A stretch of DNA of 33,961 bases from Nitrososphaeria archaeon (GTDB lineage: Archaea > Thermoproteota > Nitrososphaeria > Nitrososphaerales > Nitrosopumilaceae). Shown here piece after piece: positions 1 to 7,014 of the stretch. Position 1 is the stretch's first letter. Each line of letters begins with the position of its first letter. The stretch lies in contig RHCX01000007.1 of assembly GCA_010028495.1 (NCBI GenBank), positions 1 to 33,961 of the forward strand, read 5' to 3'. The notes under the pieces were generated by a model. It was not told where the DNA came from. It saw only the letters and a list, made by a program, of their open reading frames with translations, and made no database searches. Both the position numbers and the translations under genes were made by a program.

Positions 1-1
1 C

Positions 2-658
2 AAAAGACTGGATCATCTACCAGTGGTAAAAAAAGACAAAATCGTGCAGGTCCTCACATCTAACCACCTACTGTATACAATACTTCCATCAGAAAGAGTA
101 GGAAAGGCAGACATTGGATCAAAGAGAATACACAGACTGGAATCACCAGTTGCAAATCTGGGAACAAACCGAATGGCGGCGTGTGCACCATTTGATGATC
201 TAAACAAGGTTCTTGATGAAATGCTACATGCAGATACTACATTTTGTCTTGTCTCATTGTGGGATCAACTACAAGGTATAATCACATACAGAGATATTTT
301 GAATTTGCTTGGTAGTAGAGTGAAAAGCAAAATTCCGCTTTTCATTATTGGCCTGCCAAAAGAAGACAACTCGGGAATAATTGCAGACAAATTTGCAAAG
401 ACACTTGAAAAACTGCAACGAGTCTATCCTGATGTGCAAGAGGCCAAAGTGTATGTAAAAAAACATCACGGCACAGGAAGCAGATACAACTATGATGTGT
501 CGACTGTTATCATAACTCCACATCAAAGATACACATTTTCAAGAACTGGATATGATCTAAGCAAGGTCTTTGATGAAATATCTGGACGACTGATGAGATT
601 GCTCTCAAAACGGGCAAAAAAACGCTACAAGCTTAGTATCAGAAAAATCACACCATGA
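2..658 (+). CDS. CBS domain protein with HPF/RaiA-like C-terminal domain, 5'-truncated by window edge
   Basis: The frame is open to the first base of the window, so the true start lies outside. The first visible residues (RLDHLPVV followed by KIVQVLTSNHLL) are the end of one CBS motif, and a second CBS unit follows, ending in GIITYRDILNLL near visible residue 100. The remaining 110 residues have a beta-alpha-beta-beta-beta-alpha pattern ending in GYDLSKVFDEISGRL and a basic tail, which resembles the ribosome hibernation factor HPF/RaiA fold. CBS domains usually bind adenine nucleotides, so an energy-responsive ribosome-binding protein is a reasonable inference. The GTG at 23 lies inside the CBS motif and is not the start. 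The stop overlaps the next ATG by 4 bases, so the two genes are probably cotranscribed. CBS assignment is firm; the HPF assignment is moderate. Confidence 0.75.
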   Translation, partial: KRLDHLPVVKKDKIVQVLTSNHLLYTILPSERVGKADIGSKRIHRLESPVANLGTNRMAACAPFDDLNKVLDEMLHADTTFCLVSLWDQLQGIITYRDILNLLGSRVKSKIPLFIIGLPKEDNSGIIADKFAKTLEKLQRVYPDVQEAKVYVKKHHGTGSRYNYDVSTVIITPHQRYTFSRTGYDLSKVFDEISGRLMRLLSKRAKKRYKLSIRKITP

Positions 659-1371
659 CTGCAAAAAAACAACCAAACAGAATCTTGCTTCTTGGATTCC
701 CAGGAAATGGCCTGATTGGCACATTTACCATTTCTTATCTCATCTCGCATTTACAAATGAAACTAATTGGGGACATTAATCATCCCGACTTGCCGCCTAC
801 TTTGTTTGTGGAAAACGGGGAAATACTGAGTCCGATTCGAATCTATAGAAAAGACGACATCTATGCAATAATCTCTGACATACCAATATTTCCCGAAGTT
901 GCATACGAGTTTGTCTCATCAGTTGCTGAATTTTGCCGAAAAAACAAAATTCGTAAAGTAATTGTTCCAAGCGGAGTAGACACACAAAGCACGGATTCTA
1001 AGGATGCCAAAACATACGGACTAGCAACAGATCCGTCGCTTGAAAAAATTATGTATGAAAATGATATGCCAAAATTTCTTGCAGGCTCTATCATCGGGAC
1101 TGATGCTACGGTCATTTCTATTTTCAGAAATTATGGGATACCACTTTTGATGTTGTATACTTCATGCCATCCATTTTTTCCTGATCCACAAGCTTCTGTA
1201 TTTGCAATAACTTCTCTCGCTAAAGTTTTACAAATCCAAGTTGACACAAAAGACATTCAAAAAAGAATTGATTATCTTAGAATCCAACATAGAAATCTAA
1301 TGCAGGAGACACTTGATGTGTTGCAGCAAGAAAAACAACCGCAAACCAAGGTTCCTCCAATCTATAGGTGA
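655..1371 (+). CDS. PAC2 family protein (proteasome assembly chaperone-like)
   Basis: This 238-residue protein has the PAC2 family signature: an N-terminal strand followed by GFPGNGLIGTFTISYL, a central IPSGV-like strand-turn (VIVPSGVDT) and a C-terminal helical segment rich in Gln and Lys. Archaeal PAC2 proteins are related to the eukaryotic proteasome assembly chaperone PAC2; their exact archaeal role is not settled, and they may assist 20S proteasome assembly or bind a small ligand. The start overlaps the upstream CBS gene by 4 bases (ATGA), and a small heat-shock gene begins 4 bases after its stop. This arrangement suggests a CBS-PAC2-Hsp20 operon devoted to protein quality control. Confidence 0.8.
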   Translation: MTAKKQPNRILLLGFPGNGLIGTFTISYLISHLQMKLIGDINHPDLPPTLFVENGEILSPIRIYRKDDIYAIISDIPIFPEVAYEFVSSVAEFCRKNKIRKVIVPSGVDTQSTDSKDAKTYGLATDPSLEKIMYENDMPKFLAGSIIGTDATVISIFRNYGIPLLMLYTSCHPFFPDPQASVFAITSLAKVLQIQVDTKDIQKRIDYLRIQHRNLMQETLDVLQQEKQPQTKVPPIYR

Positions 1372-1375
1372 CATT

Positions 1376-1750
1376 ATGAAGAAAAACATAGAATTTCACA
1401 ACAACCATGTCTTTTACTTTGAAGATGATTTGGAACAAAGGATACTTTCTCCGCTAAGCTGCATCAAAGAACATGAATCAAAGTGGGTTCTGGAATTTGA
1501 TTTACCGTTGGTAGACAAAAAAGATATTAGCGTTTTTGTCGATTCTGGAATCATCACAGTAGAAGCAAAACTCAAAGAGACATATTGCGATGAACACAGA
1601 AAAAGCTGTCAATATGAATATTTCAAAAAAAGCTTGACTGTCCCGTCAAACGTAGACTCTGACAAGATCTCTGCAAAATTTGTAAATGGTAGGCTTACTG
1701 TAGTGTTGCCAAAAATCACACGTGGAACAAAAATAAAAATCGAAGACTAG
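1376..1750 (+). CDS. Small heat-shock protein, Hsp20/alpha-crystallin family
   Basis: The 124-residue protein carries an alpha-crystallin domain: WVLEFDLPLVDKKDISVFVD, an ITVEAKL strand, a FKKSLTVPSNVDSDKISAKF strand pair and the signature NGRLTVVLPK near the C-terminus. It would act as an ATP-independent holdase that keeps unfolding proteins soluble. I chose the ATG at 1376 because it lies 4 bases after the PAC2 stop and because the in-frame extension to an upstream TTG only adds residues read inside the PAC2 gene. The family's C-terminal IXI motif could be the final IKI. The gene converges with the next one, the two overlapping by 4 bases at their stops. Confidence 0.85.
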   Translation: MKKNIEFHNNHVFYFEDDLEQRILSPLSCIKEHESKWVLEFDLPLVDKKDISVFVDSGIITVEAKLKETYCDEHRKSCQYEYFKKSLTVPSNVDSDKISAKFVNGRLTVVLPKITRGTKIKIED

Positions 1751-2010
1751 GGGAATAACTGGTCTATCTTCTTTCTGTATTGGCTAGTTATCTGGCCAAA
1801 CTCTGCAAAGTCCTGCTCTGTCGGAGATATCATCCGTATAGCATATTGCCCAAGAAATACGGAAAATGCATTTCCTACAACAAGATTGAAGCAGGCATCT
1901 GCCATATTCATTCCTACAAATGCAGTTTTTATGAATGGCTGGTATGCCTTTGTCTGTTCCAGTAAAAGATCCAGATGCTTTGTCATGTAATCAAAAATTT
2001 CTTTGTTCAT
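1747..2010 (-). CDS. Conserved-looking hypothetical protein, 87 residues
   Basis: I do not recognise this family. The product is mostly helical, with a central stretch FIKTAFVGMNMADACFNLVVGNAFSV that is hydrophobic but interrupted and a terminal segment rich in charged residues (EQDFAEFGQITSQYRKKIDQLFP). The ATG at 2010 is preferred over an upstream alternative at 2058, because CTTTTAAAAG at 2031-2040 is a good TATA box placed about 26 bases before it, as for a leaderless transcript. The gene converges on the Hsp20 gene, with the two stop codons overlapping. There is no signal peptide and no clear motif. Confidence 0.55.
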   Translation of the reverse strand: MNKEIFDYMTKHLDLLLEQTKAYQPFIKTAFVGMNMADACFNLVVGNAFSVFLGQYAIRMISPTEQDFAEFGQITSQYRKKIDQLFP

Positions 2011-2122
2011 GCAAACGATACGTGTATTTTCTTTTAAAAGATAATGGCAGAATTTCAAAATTGATTTTCAAATATCATGATTGGAAATCGTGATCCCAAA
2101 TTTTATCTAAATCTGCTTATTA

Positions 2123-2563
2123 GTGAAATCAGACAACAATTTGGTGGAATGGAATGATATCGTAATAGAGTCTGTGATACTCGCGGTGTTAATTTTTGGA
2201 GCAGTCTTTGTTGAACATTGGATTTATCGTAGAGTACAAAAAAACGAAGACAACTCTACTAGAAAAAAGATTCTTTTGCTAATCAAAGAAGACCTGACAA
2301 GAAAAATGCGGTTCATAAACGAATCCTCAAAATACAAAGATTACAAACCATTTTTCACGGACGTATGGGATTCTGTAATCATATCTGGCAAGCAGACATT
2401 ATTGCCGTTTGAGCTAATCAAAAATCTGGAGCACACCTATTCCTGGATGAAATATTATAACACAGAACTAAAACAACAAGCAACTCCAAACGAGCAAACT
2501 CTCATAGAATTATTGTCGGAAATAAAAAAGACCACCGAAGCATCCCTTGACACGCTAAAATGA
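2123..2563 (+). CDS. Single-pass membrane protein of unknown function
   Basis: The 146-residue product has one N-terminal transmembrane segment (residues about 13-33, VIESVILAVLIFGAVFVEHW) followed by basic RRVQKNEDNSTRKK and a long helical cytoplasmic part. The positive charges after the helix suggest the C-terminus stays inside. The start is a GTG at 2123, about 22 bases after an ATTTTATC TATA-like box, so the transcript is probably leaderless. Nothing in the soluble part matches a family known to me. It stands alone between a convergent pair and a DUF151 gene. Confidence 0.6.
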   Translation: MKSDNNLVEWNDIVIESVILAVLIFGAVFVEHWIYRRVQKNEDNSTRKKILLLIKEDLTRKMRFINESSKYKDYKPFFTDVWDSVIISGKQTLLPFELIKNLEHTYSWMKYYNTELKQQATPNEQTLIELLSEIKKTTEASLDTLK

Positions 2564-2624
2564 ATTCTATTCTCATCACTGAAAATCATAAGGTCTGATT
2601 TTATCTCTCAATATTCAACAAGTA

Positions 2625-3089
2625 ATGATGAAAATAGATGAACAACCAGATACTGACTATGAGACAGTTGTAATTTCAGGCCTTGGACTCATTGATCATC
2701 TTGGTGTTCTGGTGCTCAAAGCTATTGATGGAAAGGAATTCCACATGACTGCATTTTCTGCCGAGGTTGCGCAGTATATAGCAAATTTCATGGACGGAAA
2801 ACGCGAACAAGTACCTACTATCTACAACATGTTTGAGCAAATGTGCGAAGAAAATGAAATTGTTCTAGTAAAAGTCAAAATCTACGAAGCCGGCGGAATT
2901 TTCCGAGCAAATCTGTATTTTACTGGAAAAAAGGATATTCTGCTAAAGTATTACAGAGCGTCTGACGCAATAACACTTGCCACATTCTATAATGTTCCAA
3001 TTTTGGTGCGTAAGGATCTACTGATGGAGCCAGAACCTCAACCAATAATAAAATCAAATGGCGGTTCTGCTGAATCTGAGAAAAAATAA
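2625..3089 (+). CDS. DUF151 / bifunctional nuclease domain protein
   Basis: The 154-residue protein matches the bifunctional nuclease (BFN, DUF151) family: GLGLIDHLGVLVLKAIDGKEF..MTAFSAEVAQYIA at the N-terminus, the central R-A-x-L-Y-F strand and the signature RASDAITLATFYNVPILVRKDLL near the C-terminus, where the family has its conserved S/R-D-A-I-A-L-A. Plant BFN proteins cleave RNA and single-stranded DNA, but the function in archaea is untested. A Pro/Glu-rich tail follows. Two ATGs are adjacent (2625 and 2628), and a GATTTTATC box lies about 25 bases upstream. An archaeal stress or nucleic-acid turnover role is an inference. Confidence 0.8.
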   Translation: MMKIDEQPDTDYETVVISGLGLIDHLGVLVLKAIDGKEFHMTAFSAEVAQYIANFMDGKREQVPTIYNMFEQMCEENEIVLVKVKIYEAGGIFRANLYFTGKKDILLKYYRASDAITLATFYNVPILVRKDLLMEPEPQPIIKSNGGSAESEKK

Positions 3090-3144
3090 TCTGAATTTCA
3101 GATCTGAGAATTGTCCTGTTGTCTAATAAATAACAAAAAGAACC

Positions 3145-3630
3145 ATGCCACCAATGACGAAAGACAATTCGAAAAAAACAGAACTTGTTCCAGCCTGGCC
3201 GCTTAACTGGCAAAGCTTGGACAAGGCATTTGAGAACTTTAGAAAAGAGTTTGAAAAATCATTCACATCATTCCCATCCCTACCGTCGATGCCAAAATTC
3301 ACATCCTTATCATGTGATATTGTAGATGAAGGAGACAAATACGTGATAAAAGCAGAAATGCCTGGAGTAAAAAAAGACGAAATAAAACTAAACGTCTTTG
3401 ACAATTCTATGGAAATCTCCGCCCAGCACAAAGAAGAGGAAGAAGAAAAGAAAAAGAACTATCTCAGAAAGGAACGCAGCGAGATATCCTACTATAGAAC
3501 GCTTCCCCTGCCAGAAAAAGTGGTATCAGATAGAACCGGCGCAAAACTCACTGATGGAATACTGACTATTACAATACCAAAGGCAACTCCCGCACCAAAA
3601 CCGAAATCAAGCTCGATTCAAGTTCAATAA
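3145..3630 (+). CDS. Small heat-shock protein, Hsp20/alpha-crystallin family
   Basis: This 161-residue protein is a second, more typical Hsp20. Residues about 58-140 form the alpha-crystallin domain: CDIVDEGDKYVIKAEMPGVK, KDEIKLNVFDNSMEISAQHK, a charged EEEEEKKKNYLRKERS linker, then YYRTLPLPEKV and the signature DGILTITIPK. The N-terminal arm is rich in aromatic residues and proline, and the tail ends in SSIQVQ, which can serve as the IXI-like anchor. It is not in an operon with the first Hsp20. The box TAATAAAT at 3123-3130 lies about 27 bases before the second ATG at 3154, so a leaderless start at 3154 is also possible. Confidence 0.9.
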   Translation: MPPMTKDNSKKTELVPAWPLNWQSLDKAFENFRKEFEKSFTSFPSLPSMPKFTSLSCDIVDEGDKYVIKAEMPGVKKDEIKLNVFDNSMEISAQHKEEEEEKKKNYLRKERSEISYYRTLPLPEKVVSDRTGAKLTDGILTITIPKATPAPKPKSSSIQVQ

Positions 3631-3646
3631 TTTTTTTCTTTTTTTA
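3629..3646 (+). terminator. Poly-T transcription terminator after Hsp20
   Basis: Directly after the Hsp20 stop the plus strand has two runs of seven T separated by one C. Archaeal RNA polymerase terminates at such U-runs without a stem-loop. The next gene converges on this site. Confidence 0.6.
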
Positions 3647-4231
3647 GTAATCGTGCTCTGAAAAGTCAGATCCAAGCTCGATTGATGCAATTACGGTCTT
3701 TTCCGTGGTCTGCACCTTGAGGGATTTGTTTGGGAGGAACTCGTGAAATATCTCCTTGAAGAGCTGTTCGGTGAAAAAAGACCACTTGAGGCCAAGCTCG
3801 TGCTGTATTATGAAATAGTGCATGACACCTTCTATCCTGTGGTCTGATTTCATGCCTGATGCACGCATATAATCTTCTAGTGTCTCTATTGCGCGTTTTA
3901 GATCGTATCCATTCTTCATGAATAATACGGATTCTTTGATGAGCGGAACAACTGTAGTAATTATTCTGTTAATGTCTGCACCGGTCATCTCCTTTCCAAG
4001 CTCTTCCAAAATGCTTTTTGGAATGGGAATGATTCCAATTTTGTCCGCAAATCTGTCCCAACGGATGTATTTCTCTAAAATCTGCTTTATGAGCACGTTT
4101 TGTGAGATGCTTTTTTGCGTCGCTTCAGTTTCCAATTCTTCAACTATTTTTGCAGGAAGTCTGTACGTAATGCTTCGTGTAATTTCTTTTTTTTGCGGAT
4201 GTGACTGTCTTTTCTGTGGAGTTTTTCCCAA
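3644..4231 (-). CDS. Ribbon-helix-helix-like DNA-binding protein, thaumarchaeal type
   Basis: The 195-residue product starts with a basic segment followed by ITRSITYRLPAKIVEELETEATQKSISQNVLIKQILEKYI, which has the strand-helix-helix layout of a ribbon-helix-helix repressor (residues about 17-57). The remaining 140 residues are helical and acidic and are unknown to me; they could be a ligand or oligomerisation domain. The best start is a TTG at 4231, as no ATG or GTG precedes the conserved segment in frame. The gene runs the same way as the downstream-lying CBS gene at 4263, its upstream neighbour, with about 30 bases between them, so the two may be cotranscribed, CBS gene first. Confidence 0.65.
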   Translation of the reverse strand: MGKTPQKRQSHPQKKEITRSITYRLPAKIVEELETEATQKSISQNVLIKQILEKYIRWDRFADKIGIIPIPKSILEELGKEMTGADINRIITTVVPLIKESVLFMKNGYDLKRAIETLEDYMRASGMKSDHRIEGVMHYFIIQHELGLKWSFFTEQLFKEIFHEFLPNKSLKVQTTEKTVIASIELGSDFSEHDY

Positions 4232-4262
4232 TTATCTCATTACCCCTCTGACGTATTACTAG

Positions 4263-5117
4263 TTAACGAAATGTTTTGTAGTTTTCAAGCAGTTTACTAT
4301 GTGTAACAACCTGACTGAATGCTTTTACCACGTCCGCCTTTGTAACGATTCCATCTAGTTTATTGTTCCTAATAACGACTACTGGAACTCCACTAATGTT
4401 GTTTTTTGACATGAGATCTGCAGCGGTGGCAAGATCATCATCAGGTTCGACTACAAGAATTTCATATTTTATGATATCTGAGACTTTTTTGTTTTCAGCT
4501 GTTCCTTTTGGTAGTAAATATTCACGTGTTTTTGAGCTTGATTGTTTGAAATATTCGCTATGTTTTAGAAAATCATTTGTTGTGATTATACCTTTGACGT
4601 TTCCTCTGCTGTCTGTTACAACAAGGCGAGATGTCTTGTTGTTGTTTATTATGTCGAGCGCAAATCTAAGCGAATCTGTTTCTCTACAACTAATCACTTT
4701 GTCAGTCATATAGTCTCGAACTCGATATTTACCTGGATACATCTTGGCGTAATGTCGATTGATATCGGTTTGAGTGGTAATGCCTACAATATGGTCTTGC
4801 TCATCAACTACTATTATGGAGCCGATCTTGAACGTATCCATTCTCGTTGCACACTGTGACAAATGATCTTGCTGACCGGCGGCGATAGAAATGATATTTT
4901 TCTTCATTATTTCTTTTAGTCTAATTTCATCCAGAGCTCTGTTTGTTGTGTCATGTTCCAAAAACGCATTAATGTCGCGCTCTGTCACTATACCTGCTGG
5001 ACTCTTGCCTTTCTCAATAACTACACGTTTGATAAAATTCGTCTTCATCATAACTAGAGCATCGTGAATAGTGTCATTTTCCGTCAAAGTAAGCACTGGA
5101 GAAGAATACAAATCCAT
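4263..5117 (-). CDS. Four-CBS-domain protein
   Basis: The 284-residue protein consists of two Bateman modules. CBS motif ends are visible as GIVTERDINAFL, GITTQTDINRHY, GIITTNDFLKH and GIVTKADVVKAF, at roughly residues 45, 115, 177 and 258. Such proteins usually sense AMP, ATP or related nucleotides; no effector domain is attached. A Ser/Lys-rich linker joins the modules. The ATG at 5117 lies about 27 bases from the ATTTAAAACA box, so the transcript is probably leaderless. The protein has the same architecture as the CBS protein at 11919-12782 and the two are likely paralogs. Confidence 0.88.
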   Translation of the reverse strand: MDLYSSPVLTLTENDTIHDALVMMKTNFIKRVVIEKGKSPAGIVTERDINAFLEHDTTNRALDEIRLKEIMKKNIISIAAGQQDHLSQCATRMDTFKIGSIIVVDEQDHIVGITTQTDINRHYAKMYPGKYRVRDYMTDKVISCRETDSLRFALDIINNNKTSRLVVTDSRGNVKGIITTNDFLKHSEYFKQSSSKTREYLLPKGTAENKKVSDIIKYEILVVEPDDDLATAADLMSKNNISGVPVVVIRNNKLDGIVTKADVVKAFSQVVTHSKLLENYKTFR

Positions 5118-5195
5118 AACTCAATCATCTCTAACAAGTGATTTAAAACAAATTTTGATTATCAAGTATGGATTTCAAAAATTGGAAACTGGTCC

Positions 5196-5528
5196 CTAAT
5201 CTGCTAAATTAGGAACAATTTCTACTTCTAGATTGCCGCCATTGAATGTGGATGACATTGCCTTTATCCTGCTCTTGTACAAAAAGTGCTTTTTGCCTTC
5301 CTGTGTTATGGAGCCGGAAATAGCTAGCAATTTGCTATCGTGCAAAACCTGCAGTCTGCGATATACGGTGCTTATTGGTATCTTGCACTCTGCAGATATC
5401 TCAATTGCTGCCTTTGGAGTAGTCATGGTGGCCTCTATTATTGCACGACAATACTTATCGGACATTATTCCCAGAATGACGCCTTTTCTATCGTCGTCAA
5501 TTCTTTTTCCCTCAAGCTGAACTTGCAT
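5196..5528 (-). CDS. Winged helix-turn-helix transcriptional regulator
   Basis: The 110-residue protein has an ArsR-like winged helix: ILGIMSDKYCRAIIEATMTTPKAAIEIS, a recognition helix region IPISTVYRRLQVLHDSKLL and a wing AISGSITQEGKKHFLYKSRI. A short C-terminal segment (VEIVPNL) is typical of thaumarchaeal small HTH regulators. There is no metal-binding cysteine set. The ATG at 5528 is about 27 bases from the TATATAAT-like box around 5550-5558, and an 18-base palindrome lies just beyond that box, so autoregulation through it is plausible. The gene is divergent from the 43-residue gene at 5625. Confidence 0.8.
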   Translation of the reverse strand: MQVQLEGKRIDDDRKGVILGIMSDKYCRAIIEATMTTPKAAIEISAECKIPISTVYRRLQVLHDSKLLAISGSITQEGKKHFLYKSRIKAMSSTFNGGNLEVEIVPNLAD

Positions 5529-5564
5529 GCGTAACTTTGATCAAAATCTGATATAATGATTCAG

Positions 5565-5582
5565 ACTGCATTGCAATGCAGT
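5565..5582. promoter_or_regulatory. Perfect 18-base palindrome between divergent leaderless promoters
   Basis: The sequence ACTGCATTGCAATGCAGT equals its own reverse complement. It sits between a TATA-like box for the minus-strand HTH gene (around 5550-5558) and one for the plus-strand small gene (CTATATGAG, 5596-5604). Each start codon is about 26 bases from its box. The position upstream of both boxes suits a shared operator for the winged-helix protein. Confidence 0.6.
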
Positions 5583-5624
5583 GCATTCACACTACCTATA
5601 TGAGAAAACCCTTACTCTGCACAC

Positions 5625-5756
5625 ATGATTGAGACAAAATTCCCAAAATTCCACTGGGGGACGATATCTGAATCTAATGCAGGACATACAAAAAATGAAT
5701 GGGGAAAATCTGATCCCAAAGTCATAATTGCATATAGAATAAACTGGAACAAATAA
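5625..5756 (+). CDS. Small protein of 43 residues, unknown
   Basis: An ATG at 5625 opens a 43-codon frame ending at TAA 5756. The product starts MIETKFPKFHWGTISESN and has three Trp and ten Lys, with no membrane segment or metal motif. The evidence that it is real is its promoter: a CTATATGAG box about 26 bases upstream, arranged in mirror image with the divergent HTH gene around a palindrome. I do not recognise the family. It may be the regulated target of the neighbouring HTH protein. Confidence 0.45.
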   Translation: MIETKFPKFHWGTISESNAGHTKNEWGKSDPKVIIAYRINWNK

Positions 5757-5798
5757 CTCTCAATATGGATCTATTTTTGTTCTCTATCTCCTGAAATT

Positions 5799-6227
5799 TT
5801 ACTTTATTACTAGCACTGGCAATGTCGACTTGTGTAAAACATGGTTCGACACGCTTCCAAAAAATACCTCTTTTACTATGCTTATTCCTCTAGCTCCAAT
5901 TACGATTATGTCAAAATTCTTGTCTTTTGCAAATTTTACTATTGTATGACCAGTATCACCAAACACTATCTTTTGCTCAAACATGATTCCATTTTGTGCG
6001 CAGTGTCGCTTTGCAAAATCCATGATTCCTTGTGCTCCGCGTAAACGAGGTTTTTCTGGGTATCTTGGTGACCTAAATGCCGGATGTGGAGGCCTCGGAA
6101 TTACATAAATTCCGGTAATTATTGCCTGACATTGCCTTGCCAAGTAAATAGCATGATTCAGTCCTCGAATTGAATTCTTTGAGCCGTCTAACCCAACAAG
6201 TATTCTCTGATACTTTGTTTTTATCAT
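5799..6227 (-). CDS. Universal stress protein UspA family
   Basis: The 142-residue single-domain protein begins with RILVGLDGSKNSIRGLNHAI, the family's first strand and nucleotide-contacting Asp, and ends with IIVIGARGISIVKEVFFGSVSNHVLHKSTLPVLVIK. The G-x2-G-x9-G-S pattern is that of the ATP-binding UspA subgroup. An insertion with PRPPHPAFRSPRYPEKPRLRG lies in the middle. UspA proteins bind nucleotide and act in stress and energy signalling in the cytoplasm. It sits in a region with several CBS proteins and Hsp20s, but is not in a clear operon. Confidence 0.9.
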   Translation of the reverse strand: MIKTKYQRILVGLDGSKNSIRGLNHAIYLARQCQAIITGIYVIPRPPHPAFRSPRYPEKPRLRGAQGIMDFAKRHCAQNGIMFEQKIVFGDTGHTIVKFAKDKNFDIIVIGARGISIVKEVFFGSVSNHVLHKSTLPVLVIK

Positions 6228-6350
6228 GGGATGTTCAGCAGTCTGAATGTAATTAAAACAAGTACAAAATTATCAAAGCTGAGATTCAGTTCTTTTTCTT
6301 ATTTGATAATCGACTAGTCATTTCAAATAACAAAATGGCAAATCCATTTC

Positions 6351-6476
6351 ATGGGAAAGCAATTCACCTGTCCTTACTGCGAATCCAAGTTTCCATCAAA
6401 GGAAGATCTATCAAAGCACATAGACAGAATTCATGATGGATCTGGTCTACTAGAAGGCGATACTAGACGATTCTAA
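6351..6476 (+). CDS. 41-residue C2H2 zinc-finger mini-protein
   Basis: An ATG at 6351 opens 41 codons ending at TAA 6476. The product has a classical finger, FTCPYCESKFPSKEDLSKH then IDRIH, that is C-x2-C-x12-H-x4-H with the hydrophobic core Phe and Leu in the usual places. Single-finger mini-proteins of this kind occur in archaea and probably bind nucleic acid or protein. The next gene starts one base after the stop, so the two are cotranscribed. An AT-rich element (TTTCAAATAAC, 6321-6331) is about 27 bases upstream, in line with a leaderless start. Confidence 0.8.
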   Translation: MGKQFTCPYCESKFPSKEDLSKHIDRIHDGSGLLEGDTRRF

Positions 6477-6477
6477 G

Positions 6478-7014
6478 ATGAAGTTTCTTGTATTGTTTGT
6501 ATCATTGCCGCTCTTTATAGGATTTGCATGTGCCGATGAGCTACAGTTAGCTCAATATGCAGACATAGCCGAACTGATGATGAAAAAATACCAAATTAAT
6601 GTTGATAATGCTGATTTCACAATATTTTACAGATTCAGCACTGTAGGCCAAGGCGAGGGCTCTGATGAAGATACCGTTGCCACCGTCAAATCAATCGAAC
6701 TTGACAAGGAAAGAAAATCCCTAATCATTTCTATTGATAATCTAAATCAGACTGACATTTTATCAATTCAGTTTCCAAAGAAACTAGTGTCTGCAGAAGG
6801 CGCAAAATTGATGTTACTGGTAGATGGAAAGGAAAAAGGATACGAATCAAACGTTCAAGACATAAAGAGAACTATGATATTTGTTCTTCCAGCAAACTCA
6901 GAGAAAATTGAAATTGTTGGAACTAGAGTCATTCCAGAGTTTCCGTCTGGCCTGTTGATGTTGCCTGTCATAATATCCGGAATGATCATCATACAAAGAC
7001 TGGGAAAATTCTAA
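6478..7014 (+). CDS. Secreted protein with PEF-CTERM-like C-terminal sorting tail
   Basis: The 178-residue protein has an N-terminal signal peptide (MKFLVLFVSLPLFIGFACA, cleavage likely before DELQ), a beta-rich middle and a C-terminal tripartite tail: the motif IPEFPSG, a hydrophobic helix LLMLPVIISGMIII and the basic end QRLGKF. This matches the PEF/PEFG-CTERM signal, known in archaea to be handled by archaeosortase-like membrane enzymes. The protein would thus be exported, processed and attached at the cell surface. The middle domain has no family known to me. Its gene follows the zinc-finger gene after one base and converges with the CBS gene, overlapping by 4 bases. Confidence 0.75.
   Translation: MKFLVLFVSLPLFIGFACADELQLAQYADIAELMMKKYQINVDNADFTIFYRFSTVGQGEGSDEDTVATVKSIELDKERKSLIISIDNLNQTDILSIQFPKKLVSAEGAKLMLLVDGKEKGYESNVQDIKRTMIFVLPANSEKIEIVGTRVIPEFPSGLLMLPVIISGMIIIQRLGKF

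Noticed and set aside
23-658. GTG at 23 as the start of the first gene
   Set aside because: It lies inside a CBS motif (LPVVKKDKIVQVLTSNHLL) and the frame is open to the window edge, so the gene begins upstream.
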